Shown here one piece after another: positions 6,930 through 13,874 of a stretch of DNA of 20,952 nucleotides (within the stretch, counting starts at the first letter, position 1; the number at the start of each line of letters is the position of its first letter). The notes below the pieces were generated by a model. The model ran no database searches and was not told the origin of the DNA. It was given only the letters and a program-made list of their open reading frames with translations. The stretch covers positions 1-20,952 of the IMG/VR virus record IMGVR_UViG_3300031774_000196; one strand, written 5' to 3'. The translations under genes were made by a program, and so were the position numbers. The stretch is from a virus.

Positions 6930-7418
6930 TTACTTTACAGCTTTTAACTTTTTCATAGCATCATTAGCTTGTTTAGTTAATTCATCTATTTTATCGTAAT
7001 AGCTATATAATTCTTTTTTGTGTTTTTGTTGGTCTTCTTTTGACATACTTTCTAAAGACCCTTTCATGCTTTCTAATCTAAGAATAGCATTCTCATATTT
7101 ACCTTTAGCCATTCGGAGCTTTTTAATTTGTTTAGAAGTTTTAGCCATTTGTTTATTAAATCTTCTATCAGCTCTTCCTTGTTTATTATATCTCCTATAT
7201 AGGAATTTACCAGAACCCCACATAGTTTTGATACCGTTTACAACTAAAAATTTAATTATAAGACCTAATAGCTTTAATACTTTCCATATAAACTCTTGTA
7301 ATTCAAAAACTACCTGACTAACTACAGGACTTAATTCTTGAAGATTTTTTAAGTCTTCTTCTGTAATTTCTTTAGAAGGTTTTTTACTTAAATTTCTGTG
7401 TTCTTTAAATGTTATCAT
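6930..7418 (-). CDS. Membrane plus coiled-coil protein with capsid-targeting-like leader
   Basis: The 162-residue protein begins MITFKEHRNLSKKPSKEITE|E, a leader like that of its neighbours with a looser I-T-E site at residue 20. A hydrophobic helix lies about residues 43-62 (VLKLLGLIIKFLVVNGIKTM). A basic region follows (KFLYRRYNKQGRADRRFNKQ) and then a long coiled coil to the end (AKTSKQIKKLRMAKGKYENA onward). The combination resembles the hydrophobic-basic protein at 2924-3400. Membrane engagement after ejection is a reasonable guess, not shown. It has an ATGA overlap with the preceding gene. Confidence 0.8.
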   Translation of the reverse strand: MITFKEHRNLSKKPSKEITEEDLKNLQELSPVVSQVVFELQEFIWKVLKLLGLIIKFLVVNGIKTMWGSGKFLYRRYNKQGRADRRFNKQMAKTSKQIKKLRMAKGKYENAILRLESMKGSLESMSKEDQQKHKKELYSYYDKIDELTKQANDAMKKLKAVK

Positions 7419-7639
7419 CGTTTTAAATCGTATCTAAACGAACGTCCTCTGGTTTGACCTGCTTTAGTTATTTTAAATCTAGCTATTCTTGCAATCTGGT
7501 TAACATGTTCAAGGTTGCCTTTTTTCATGTCTTTTTCTAGTTCTAGTTTTACTTTCTTCCATATAGTATCTAATATGGAAGAGTCATCCATTACTAATGG
7601 TGCTTCATCTATTTTAGCATGTTCTTTAAAGTTTTTCAT
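7415..7639 (-). CDS. Small basic protein with strict capsid-targeting-like leader
   Basis: This 74-residue protein starts MKNFKEHAKIDE|APLVMDD, giving a strict I-D-E|A site after residue 12. The remaining 62 residues are basic and mostly helical, ending RFKITKAGQTRGRSFRYDLK R. After removal of the leader it would be about the size of the small T4 internal capsid proteins. No family is recognised. It overlaps both neighbours by a few bases and must be co-translated. Confidence 0.8.
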   Translation of the reverse strand: MKNFKEHAKIDEAPLVMDDSSILDTIWKKVKLELEKDMKKGNLEHVNQIARIARFKITKAGQTRGRSFRYDLKR

Positions 7640-8478
7640 TAATCCCTTGGTGTCGGCTTAGATAATATATCTCTAGCTTTTGCTTTGTTTCGTTTTAACA
7701 TTTCCATGCCATCATCTATATAACTAGATAAAGTACCATAAGGTAATCCTTTCCATTTTTTACCGTCTTGATGAGCAAGATATTTAGCGATTCTTAATCC
7801 ATCATAAGCTCCACCATCATCTCGTGTATACATACCTTCTTCTAGTGGTAATGATTGTAGCCATTTTTCTATTTTCTTTTTAGTTCCATGAACTGTTAAT
7901 TGTACACCTAAAACACCGCCTTCAAAATCAGTATCTAGTCCAGCTTTTTGAGCAAGTTTATCAGCGATTTTTGCAGTTTTTCTTGACATATCAACTAGCT
8001 GAAATTTGTCTTCGTTAATAGATTCATTAACATCATCTTTAAGTAATTTCTTAATCTTATCAAGAGCTGATAGTTTACCTTTTCCTAAGTCGTTATAATG
8101 TTTTATTAACTGTCTTTTTTGCATACGAGAAAGGTCTTTTGATTTTAGTTCAACGCTTCTTTTCACAATACGAGAAAATGCTTGTGCTTTCTTTTCAGCT
8201 GGTTTTACTAAAGCTTGTAAATTTTCTTCAACTGATTCATTTTTAGCTAGATGTTTTTCGAAATCTTTTTTCTTTCCTTTATCCCATAGGTCTCCCAATT
8301 CAACATATAGTTTAGAATTAATCATTTTTCCTGGCTTAACAGCATGAGATACTCTCACCGCTAGCTCTTTGGACATTCCTTTAAATCTATCTAACGCTCT
8401 TTTAACTAAAGCTTTTTGGTGATGTTTTGGTCCACCTATTTCTTCAATTTCTTTTCTTACTTCTTTTAGCTTTTTCAT
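7639..8478 (-). CDS. Modular lysine-rich protein with NES[VI]xE linkers
   Basis: I place the start at the ATG at 8478, which overlaps the upstream stop as ATGA. The longer reading (8511) lies inside the preceding gene. The 279-residue protein has three or four modules. Residues 18-80 are basic (RVSHAVKPGKMINSKLYVEL), then comes linker NESVEE (80-85). Residues 86-150 form a helical segment, then linker NESINE (151-156). An alpha/beta module spans about 157-210, with L-E-E|G at 212-215. A C-terminal module begins MYTRDDGGAYDGLRIAKYLA. The alpha/beta module resembles those in the 4542-5978 and 9491-9733 proteins. It has no N-terminal leader of the strict type. I do not know its function. Confidence 0.8.
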   Translation of the reverse strand: MKKLKEVRKEIEEIGGPKHHQKALVKRALDRFKGMSKELAVRVSHAVKPGKMINSKLYVELGDLWDKGKKKDFEKHLAKNESVEENLQALVKPAEKKAQAFSRIVKRSVELKSKDLSRMQKRQLIKHYNDLGKGKLSALDKIKKLLKDDVNESINEDKFQLVDMSRKTAKIADKLAQKAGLDTDFEGGVLGVQLTVHGTKKKIEKWLQSLPLEEGMYTRDDGGAYDGLRIAKYLAHQDGKKWKGLPYGTLSSYIDDGMEMLKRNKAKARDILSKPTPRD

Positions 8479-9494
8479 GCTGAAAAATCCTCCGCATTTT
8501 TGTCTAACCAATCGATGAATTCATCTGGGTCGTCTGTTGCAATTTCGCCATGGTCAAATGCCCAACCAAATAAAGCTTCTTCAGCATCAGCTGGAAATTC
8601 AAGACTTCCTTTATCTAGAGTCTTTTTAATCACTCTACCATATTTTCTTTTGATTTGTCTTTGGTTTAAGTTTTTCATAAATCCTTCATTAACAGATTCA
8701 TTAGCTAATCTTAATGCATTCATGACAACTGGATCGTCGCTTAATCCTTTTTTTAATTTTTCGATAGCATTAATAGCACCTGTCATATTACCCATGTAAT
8801 ATTTCTTATCAAAGGCTATTTTAACTGCTTTTTGAACTAATCTATCTGGATATGATTTAGCTTCGTTAACCTCTTTACTTTCCAAATTAGTTTTTGCTTT
8901 ACGGCCCAATTTTTTCTTAATTTTCTTTCCAGCATTTCTAAGTTTATTCATAATCGTATCAAAAATACCTTCAGCAATTTGTGGTTTATTAGGAGTAAAT
9001 GTACCTTCCCACATAATTTCAGCTCTGGTTGCATCTTCAACAGCATATGCTAATTCTTCTCTTGTCATAGTATCACCAGCACCTAATTGTCTTGGTAATT
9101 TTTCGAATTGTTTATTCATTTCATTATAAACGAAACCAGCTAAATTTGAATCACCCATACTAGCTGAATTCTTTTTAACTAAAGCTTTGAGGTATTTGTT
9201 CATTTTTGCATTTTCTTTACTAGCTAAGGCTTTCATTTTATCTTGTGGGTCTGTACTTTTGCCTGTTAAAAATGCAAAATAGTAATCACCATCATTAACT
9301 GGATAACTAAGTGCCATAAAACTGTTTGCCTTATTTTGATTAGGTTCATATACAATCATATCAGCTTCGTTATCCAATATCCACTGTTGTTCTTCTTTAT
9401 CGATACCAATTTTCTTAGCATATTTTTCTATAGGCATTTGTTTTGACATACCTTCTGTTAAGAAATTTTCTCTTAGTTGTTTAAATTTAATCAT
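8475..9494 (-). CDS. Modular protein with leader and several internal cleavage-like sites
   Basis: This 339-residue protein begins MIKFKQLRENFLTE|GMSK, a strict L-T-E|G site after residue 14. Internal candidates are MWE|G (161-164), IAE|G (173-176, strict), EVNE|A (208-212) and NESVNE|G (265-271). Between them are an alpha/beta domain (about 20-130), a short very basic piece (FDTIMNKLRNAGKKIKKKLG), a helical module (SYPDRLVQKAVKIAFDKKYY, GLSDDPVVMNALRLA) and an acidic C-terminal module (EEALFGWAFDHGEIATDDPD). Full cleavage would release several peptides of about 40-150 residues. The modules recur, in my memory, in marine phage proteins; no function is known to me. Confidence 0.8.
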   Translation of the reverse strand: MIKFKQLRENFLTEGMSKQMPIEKYAKKIGIDKEEQQWILDNEADMIVYEPNQNKANSFMALSYPVNDGDYYFAFLTGKSTDPQDKMKALASKENAKMNKYLKALVKKNSASMGDSNLAGFVYNEMNKQFEKLPRQLGAGDTMTREELAYAVEDATRAEIMWEGTFTPNKPQIAEGIFDTIMNKLRNAGKKIKKKLGRKAKTNLESKEVNEAKSYPDRLVQKAVKIAFDKKYYMGNMTGAINAIEKLKKGLSDDPVVMNALRLANESVNEGFMKNLNQRQIKRKYGRVIKKTLDKGSLEFPADAEEALFGWAFDHGEIATDDPDEFIDWLDKNAEDFSA

Positions 9495-9733
9495 TTTGCT
9501 TTCCTCATTGTTTCTTTAGCTTCTCCTTTACTTAAGCCGAATGTTGTATGTAGCCACTTATATAAATCTTTAGGTTGTCCTTCTACAGTCATTTCATTCT
9601 TTCTTTTATTCCAGTTGTATAAGTATACACCTTCTTCTTCCCAGTCAGGACTAAATTCTCTTGGGTCACCGACATCAAAATCTAAAACAACTCTTTGTGT
9701 CTTAGCTTCTCTAATTTCTTTAAACGTTCTCAT
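9491..9733 (-). CDS. Single alpha/beta-module protein with strict leader
   Basis: The 80-residue protein begins MRTFKEIREAK. I-R-E|A after residue 9 is a strict prohead-protease-like site, leaving 71 residues. The body is one small module: strands around TQRVVLDFDVGDP and YLYNWNKRKNEMTVEG, then a helix DLYKWLHTTFGLSKGEAKET. The signature (hydrophobic)-T/D-V/I-x-G, four or five residues, K-W/L-L resembles the modules inside the 7639-8478 and 4542-5978 proteins. It looks like the free-standing form of a domain that the larger proteins carry in tandem. No enzyme motif is visible. Confidence 0.8.
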   Translation of the reverse strand: MRTFKEIREAKTQRVVLDFDVGDPREFSPDWEEEGVYLYNWNKRKNEMTVEGQPKDLYKWLHTTFGLSKGEAKETMRKAK

Positions 9734-9735
9734 AT

Positions 9736-11001
9736 TTATTTTCCTCTTACTTTGTCGGCCAAGTCTTTGTCAGCCTTTCCCCAAGTTCCACTTGATTTTG
9801 TTGTAAATGAATTAACTCTTGCTAATCCCCATTGAACTGCATTTGTTCCAGGTCTATGTCCTGTCTTCCAAGCTGCAACTCCTCTTTGAAATACTTTCTT
9901 TAATATAGGTAATGGCATACCAGATTTATCAGCCTTTTTCTTTAAAGCTGCATCTGAATTTTCTACTACATAATCTTCAAATGTCAAATATTCTGCCATT
10001 TCACCAAACATCTTTTTATACTTTGGAAGGCCTGTGTGATATTTAGCTGCTGCAGCTTGTCCGTTTCTATTATTAATCTGAGTAGTTTCAGCTTCTTGAC
10101 AATGAGCAGCTAGTGGTATATCTCCAGACTCTGGAGTATCTTTGAGATAACGAGCTGTAGTAGCATCTGTACCAAGCTCATTATATTCAGCTAATTCTAT
10201 AGCATCAATCCAATATCTATTCTTACCAAGTTCAGATTCTACTATAACATAATTAGGACCACATACTACAATTTCTCCAGTAGTATTTGATTCTTTTATA
10301 TTAACAATATCTCCTTCTTGGAATAGATTGCCGCCGATATATTCTTCTCTTCTTTGAGAAACAACTGGTAAGTCAACATGTTGTCTAAAAGTATTTTCTA
10401 ATTTTAGACCCATGCCTTTTCTTACAGCATTGAATAGGTCAGTTGGATTGAACTTAGCCGGTAATCCTTTTGCAAAACCAGCTAAGTCATTCTGTTGAGC
10501 GGTCATGCGCATTTTAGAAGCAGACATTCCAGAAGTTCCTTCGGAATCTGGGTCTCTTTCTCCTGCGCTTACTACATTTATAGCACCTTCGAAATTATAA
10601 AAACCATGTCTAGAGTCGACACCATTATATTTGTTTAATAGTATATCAAACTCATGTACACGGTCGCTGCCTACAACCATTGTTAATTTAGTATATCCTT
10701 GGTCGTACAATTTCACTGCAATATCCAGTACTGTACGAACATCTTTATCTGACATTATCTGACGCGCATGTTTAGGAAACATTTTACGTAAAAATTTTAA
10801 TTTATCTTTAAATTTTAATGGATTGTTTTTAGCATCTTCTGATTTAGATGCATATATTCTATAACTGCCGCCTCTTGATTGTTTTTTGATTTTATCAAAT
10901 AGTTTTTCATGACCTATTGTAGGCGGATTGAAACGTCCAAAAGCGAACGTTATTTCTTTGTTGTTTTCAGTTAAATAATCACTGAATGATTGTATCGACA
11001 T
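9736..11001 (-). CDS. HIGH-motif nucleotidyltransferase fused to SH3-like and phage C-terminal domains
   Basis: The N-terminal 200 residues of this 421-residue protein are a cytidylyl/adenylyltransferase-fold domain. FGRFNPPTIGH (21-31) is the T/HxxH nucleotide-binding motif, VVGSD (109-113) follows, and SGMSASKMR (157-165) matches the ISSTxxR signature. Such enzymes join a nucleotide to a small phosphorylated substrate (NMN, phosphopantetheine or glycerol phosphate type); the substrate here is unknown. Residues 228-268 (EGDIVNIKESNTTGEIVV...) look like an SH3/KOW barrel. Residues 350-421 form a C-terminal domain (ILKKVFQRGVAAWKTGHRPG, WGLARVNSFTTKSSGTWGKA) that I recognise as common in phages. 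The leader MSIQSFSDYLTE|N fits the local pattern loosely, and a similar string (TFEDYVVE|N, 340-348) precedes the C-terminal domain. The start has GAGG upstream. Confidence 0.87.
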   Translation of the reverse strand: MSIQSFSDYLTENNKEITFAFGRFNPPTIGHEKLFDKIKKQSRGGSYRIYASKSEDAKNNPLKFKDKLKFLRKMFPKHARQIMSDKDVRTVLDIAVKLYDQGYTKLTMVVGSDRVHEFDILLNKYNGVDSRHGFYNFEGAINVVSAGERDPDSEGTSGMSASKMRMTAQQNDLAGFAKGLPAKFNPTDLFNAVRKGMGLKLENTFRQHVDLPVVSQRREEYIGGNLFQEGDIVNIKESNTTGEIVVCGPNYVIVESELGKNRYWIDAIELAEYNELGTDATTARYLKDTPESGDIPLAAHCQEAETTQINNRNGQAAAAKYHTGLPKYKKMFGEMAEYLTFEDYVVENSDAALKKKADKSGMPLPILKKVFQRGVAAWKTGHRPGTNAVQWGLARVNSFTTKSSGTWGKADKDLADKVRGK

Positions 11002-11020
11002 TTATATCCTCGGTTCCCAT

Positions 11021-12262
11021 TTAGCCTGGATTATCCCAGCCTTTTATAATATCTTTGCTGAAGTTGTTAGTAGAGAATTCTAATCTGTCTACTAATTTAA
11101 CAGCACCACCTTCCATTCGATCTATAGCCACAAAGCCTTCTACGCCGGTGACTTTAAATCCGGATTTTGTTTTAACAAACGTACCCATATTTGATAGTTT
11201 GTTTAGTTTATTTATAATAATTATTTTGCTATCTGTCACATAATTGTGTAAATCAAATATTAATTCTAATTGGTCTAAATTATCATCGCTAAAAAATGAT
11301 AGTAGTTCATCTCTTTTATCTATTTGTACTTGTTTACCAGCATCTGAACTTCTTTTATCGATAGCTTTTGCATATCTATCTTTAACAAACATAATTAAAC
11401 CTTTTGCGTGTTTAGCAGTATTTTCAATTCTTTGACCTTCTCTTACTTTTCTGTTGTTGTAGATATTGATAACTAGGTTTAATTCTTTATTATCTTCAAT
11501 TTCTTTTAATGATTTTGATGCAATCTTTTGGAATACTCTACCAGCATTTGATAGATTTGAATTTAACATAGATGTTTCTGATGCCGTTAATGTTGCTGTA
11601 CCTGATACATCTTTTAGTGTTGCATCGTCTTGCCAAACGTCTCTATCTTTTTTTAATTTACTAACTATATCTCTACCAAATTCAGCCTTCATTGTTTCAA
11701 ATGATTTGCCACTGTACGATGTATGCCAAACTATACCAATCTTAGCTTTCTGTATATCTTTTGCTAATCTACTACCAAGTGGTACAGCATATAAGATAGT
11801 ATTAGGATGGAAAGTAATATATCCAACTCCATTTATTCTCTCCTTTTTTAAATCACTTGCATCAAACATAAAATCTCCTTGGATAACATCTTTGATGCCC
11901 AAGTCTTTTAAATGGTCAAATGCAAGTTTTAGTTTTTTACTTAAATCACCTGATGTATCTGCATCGATATCAGCATGACTCTTATAAATTTTTGGGGATT
12001 TAGCAAATATGCCTTTTTTAGCTACGAAAAATTGACCATCTTCTGGGTCTTCTCCAGCAAAAACGGCGGGGGCTCCGTCCCATTTGACAGTAATATCTAT
12101 AGGTGCTTTAGTATTACCGCTCAACATATCACGCATACTTCTTAGTGCGTTGATAGCTTGGCGAGCCCCCTTAACTCCTCCGTCAAGTATTAAATCCTCA
12201 ATATGAGTCATATGAGTATTTTTACCTGCGGCTTCTGATAAGTAGTTCTTTAATGTTTTCAT
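11021..12262 (-). CDS. Ligase-like covalent nucleotidyltransferase with capsid-targeting-like leader
   Basis: This 413-residue protein begins MKTLKNYLSE|AAGK, very like the T4 IPIII leader (MKTYQEFIAE|A). The body carries the ordered signatures of ATP-dependent DNA/RNA ligases: motif I VKWDGAPA with Lys60 (KxDG), a QGDFMF segment (128-133), YITFHPNTILYAV (148-160, motif III-like), EGFV (375-378, motif IV) and VKLVDR (388-393, motif V). About 200 helical residues separate the III-like and IV regions, longer than in classic ligases. I believe it belongs to a large phage family known only as a domain of unknown function. Nucleic-acid sealing or end adenylation is the best guess. Catalysis is unproven, and motif VI is not evident. 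Confidence 0.82.
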   Translation of the reverse strand: MKTLKNYLSEAAGKNTHMTHIEDLILDGGVKGARQAINALRSMRDMLSGNTKAPIDITVKWDGAPAVFAGEDPEDGQFFVAKKGIFAKSPKIYKSHADIDADTSGDLSKKLKLAFDHLKDLGIKDVIQGDFMFDASDLKKERINGVGYITFHPNTILYAVPLGSRLAKDIQKAKIGIVWHTSYSGKSFETMKAEFGRDIVSKLKKDRDVWQDDATLKDVSGTATLTASETSMLNSNLSNAGRVFQKIASKSLKEIEDNKELNLVINIYNNRKVREGQRIENTAKHAKGLIMFVKDRYAKAIDKRSSDAGKQVQIDKRDELLSFFSDDNLDQLELIFDLHNYVTDSKIIIINKLNKLSNMGTFVKTKSGFKVTGVEGFVAIDRMEGGAVKLVDRLEFSTNNFSKDIIKGWDNPG

Positions 12263-13341
12263 TAGTTTCCGAATTTCTTTGGTAGATTAAAATGTTTCAT
12301 GAAAGGAGGAGTCACTGCCCAACTTCCATCTTCTGATTTTACATAACAAGCCGAACCAGTTTGTTGTCCATATCCTCTGATATGTAATCCAGCTTTCACA
12401 CCATGTTTATCAATAGGATATGTTTTCTTAAGTAGTTCAGTTATTGTTTCTGTTGGTTCACCCTTTAAAAAGCAATTGGCAGTAGCAGGATGATTTTTAC
12501 CAAATTTATTTGCTCCACTAAATACTTCAGTTGATTCGTCGTTATCTAGCCAGATTCCAGTATTGTTCTTTTTATCTTTTACAAACCAATGCATTGTAGG
12601 ACTTCTTTCTCCAATCTCTCCAGCATTAAGTCTTTTATGCATATCCATTATAATTCTAATTGCTTTACTTTCACCAAATATCTGTTCCATTCTTTCTGGC
12701 TTCATCCAATTTTCTATAAATGTAGCATTATCAGCTTTTAAACTATATTTTAATTCATCACCGTATCCTTTTAAGTTTTCAGCTAGTTTTACATATAAGT
12801 CTGTTTTAGGATTACCACCTATGCCTTTTGGTGTAGGAGGAGATGATAATTCAGTAATATGATATTCTTTTCCTCTATGTTCAAATTCCCAATTCCCGCC
12901 TGAACCATTTATAAACACATTAGCAATTTGTCCTTCATGGCCATGGCCACCCTTAAAAGGCTTCCAGACATCTGGATTAATTTTATCTTTTAAATCTACT
13001 TGAATGTAATCTACTTTTTTACCGGACGGTTTTAGTATTTTACTTAAAGGTAATCTATACTCGCTTCCTTTATATTTGATTTTAGCAGTATAAGACTTAC
13101 CGTTTACTTCTAAATCTTTTTCTTCACGGTCTAAGATTTTGAATTCTTGACCCTTTTTGATTGTTTTATCTGTAGGTACACCTTCTAAGTCTAATAAAAC
13201 TGAATCTTTATCAGCTTCGTAATCCATATTTTGGTCTGCGGCTTTTTCTACATACTTGTAAAAAGCACCGGTAGGTTGTGAATAATTGACTGTTCTACCA
13301 GATAAGGTTGCTTCGTATATAAAAGATTTTAAGGTTTTCAT
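12262..13341 (-). CDS. Putative PD-(D/E)XK-type nuclease with capsid-targeting-like leader
   Basis: The first gene after the late promoter encodes 359 residues beginning MKTLKSFIYE|ATLS, a strict I-Y-E|A site. Residues 174-216 read IGGNPKTDLYVKLAENLKG, YGDELKYSLKADNATF, IENWMKPE. P178-K-T-D181, then S200-L-K202, with Glu216 fourteen residues after the Lys, fits the D...SxK-X13-E arrangement of restriction enzymes such as NgoMIV and Cfr10I, a variant of PD-(D/E)XK. The N-terminal 110 residues look beta-rich and might bind DNA. The C-terminus includes HIRGYGQQTGSACYVKSEDG. The nuclease call rests on this short motif only. If right, it would be a DNA-cutting protein delivered with the genome. 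It shares one base with the ligase-like gene. Confidence 0.6.
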   Translation of the reverse strand: MKTLKSFIYEATLSGRTVNYSQPTGAFYKYVEKAADQNMDYEADKDSVLLDLEGVPTDKTIKKGQEFKILDREEKDLEVNGKSYTAKIKYKGSEYRLPLSKILKPSGKKVDYIQVDLKDKINPDVWKPFKGGHGHEGQIANVFINGSGGNWEFEHRGKEYHITELSSPPTPKGIGGNPKTDLYVKLAENLKGYGDELKYSLKADNATFIENWMKPERMEQIFGESKAIRIIMDMHKRLNAGEIGERSPTMHWFVKDKKNNTGIWLDNDESTEVFSGANKFGKNHPATANCFLKGEPTETITELLKKTYPIDKHGVKAGLHIRGYGQQTGSACYVKSEDGSWAVTPPFMKHFNLPKKFGN

Positions 13342-13369
13342 AGTACTCCCGTTAATATTTCGATAATAC

Positions 13370-13377
13370 TATTTATA
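13370..13377 (-). promoter_or_regulatory. T4-type late promoter opening the packaged-protein cassette
   Basis: An exact TATAAATA on the minus strand lies in the 41-nt intergenic gap between the early small genes and the 12262-13341 gene, 29 nt before its ATG at 13341. In T4 this octamer is recognised by gp55-loaded RNA polymerase. It marks a plausible switch from early genes to late, virion-related genes. Confidence 0.7.
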
Positions 13378-13382
13378 AACTT

Positions 13383-13565
13383 TTAATTGTCAGTTTTATT
13401 TTCGATATAAAAAGGATTGGGTATTATATCGCCATTAGTTTTGATACTAATGATTTTTTCTTCGTGTAATTTTTTGACACATCTTTCGGCGCCCTCACGA
13501 ACGCCAATGTTGAATGATTGATATCCACATGCAGCAACAATAATTGCTAAAAAGACGTATTCCAT
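13383..13565 (-). CDS. Small single-pass membrane protein, unknown
   Basis: This 60-residue protein has an N-terminal hydrophobic segment (VFLAIIVAACGYQSF, residues 4-18). A short soluble tail follows (GVREGAERCVKKLHEEKIIS, then NGDIIPNPFY). The shape is common for small early phage proteins. No function is recognised. It starts two bases after the preceding stop and is the last gene of the early small-gene group. Confidence 0.72.
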   Translation of the reverse strand: MEYVFLAIIVAACGYQSFNIGVREGAERCVKKLHEEKIISIKTNGDIIPNPFYIENKTDN

Positions 13566-13567
13566 TA

Positions 13568-13873
13568 TTATCTCTGGTAGATGTATAAGTCAATACGCTC
13601 AGCATGTCTAAGAGGTAAAGACTGGTCGTAAGCCCTAGGATGCCTGCCATCAGCTCTAGCATGAATGGTCCTAGGACCTCTTGCTTTAAGAGCGACGCGA
13701 TATTGTTCGTAATATTGACTCCCATACCCGTCTTTCTTCTGACGGGAACCATATTTAAATCTTCTTAAATCCGCATTAACAACCTTTATTGCTTTACGAA
13801 TAGTTTCAATTTCTAACATATCTGAAGCACTTCCAGTATGAAAGGTTTTTATATAACTGTCTGAATATCTCAT
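13568..13873 (-). CDS. Basic small protein, unknown function
   Basis: I choose the ATG at 13873, one base after the upstream stop, giving 101 residues starting MRYSDSYIKTFHTG. A GTG at 13894 would add seven residues but has no Shine-Dalgarno. The protein is rich in Arg and Tyr, with a helical middle (ETIRKAIKVVNADLRRFKYG) and a basic end (RADGRHPRAYDQSLPLRHAE). Nucleic-acid binding is possible from the charge. No family is recognised. Confidence 0.65.
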   Translation of the reverse strand: MRYSDSYIKTFHTGSASDMLEIETIRKAIKVVNADLRRFKYGSRQKKDGYGSQYYEQYRVALKARGPRTIHARADGRHPRAYDQSLPLRHAERIDLYIYQR

Positions 13874-13874
13874 T

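Noticed and set aside
7639-8478. Packaging leader on MKKLKEVRKEIEEIGG
   Set aside because: It begins like its neighbours, but IEE is followed by I rather than A or G and comes in a plain charged helix; not counted among the matches.
13495-13752. Second minus-strand frame overlapping the small basic gene
   Set aside because: It overlaps two better-placed genes, has no Shine-Dalgarno and breaks the compact tandem order.
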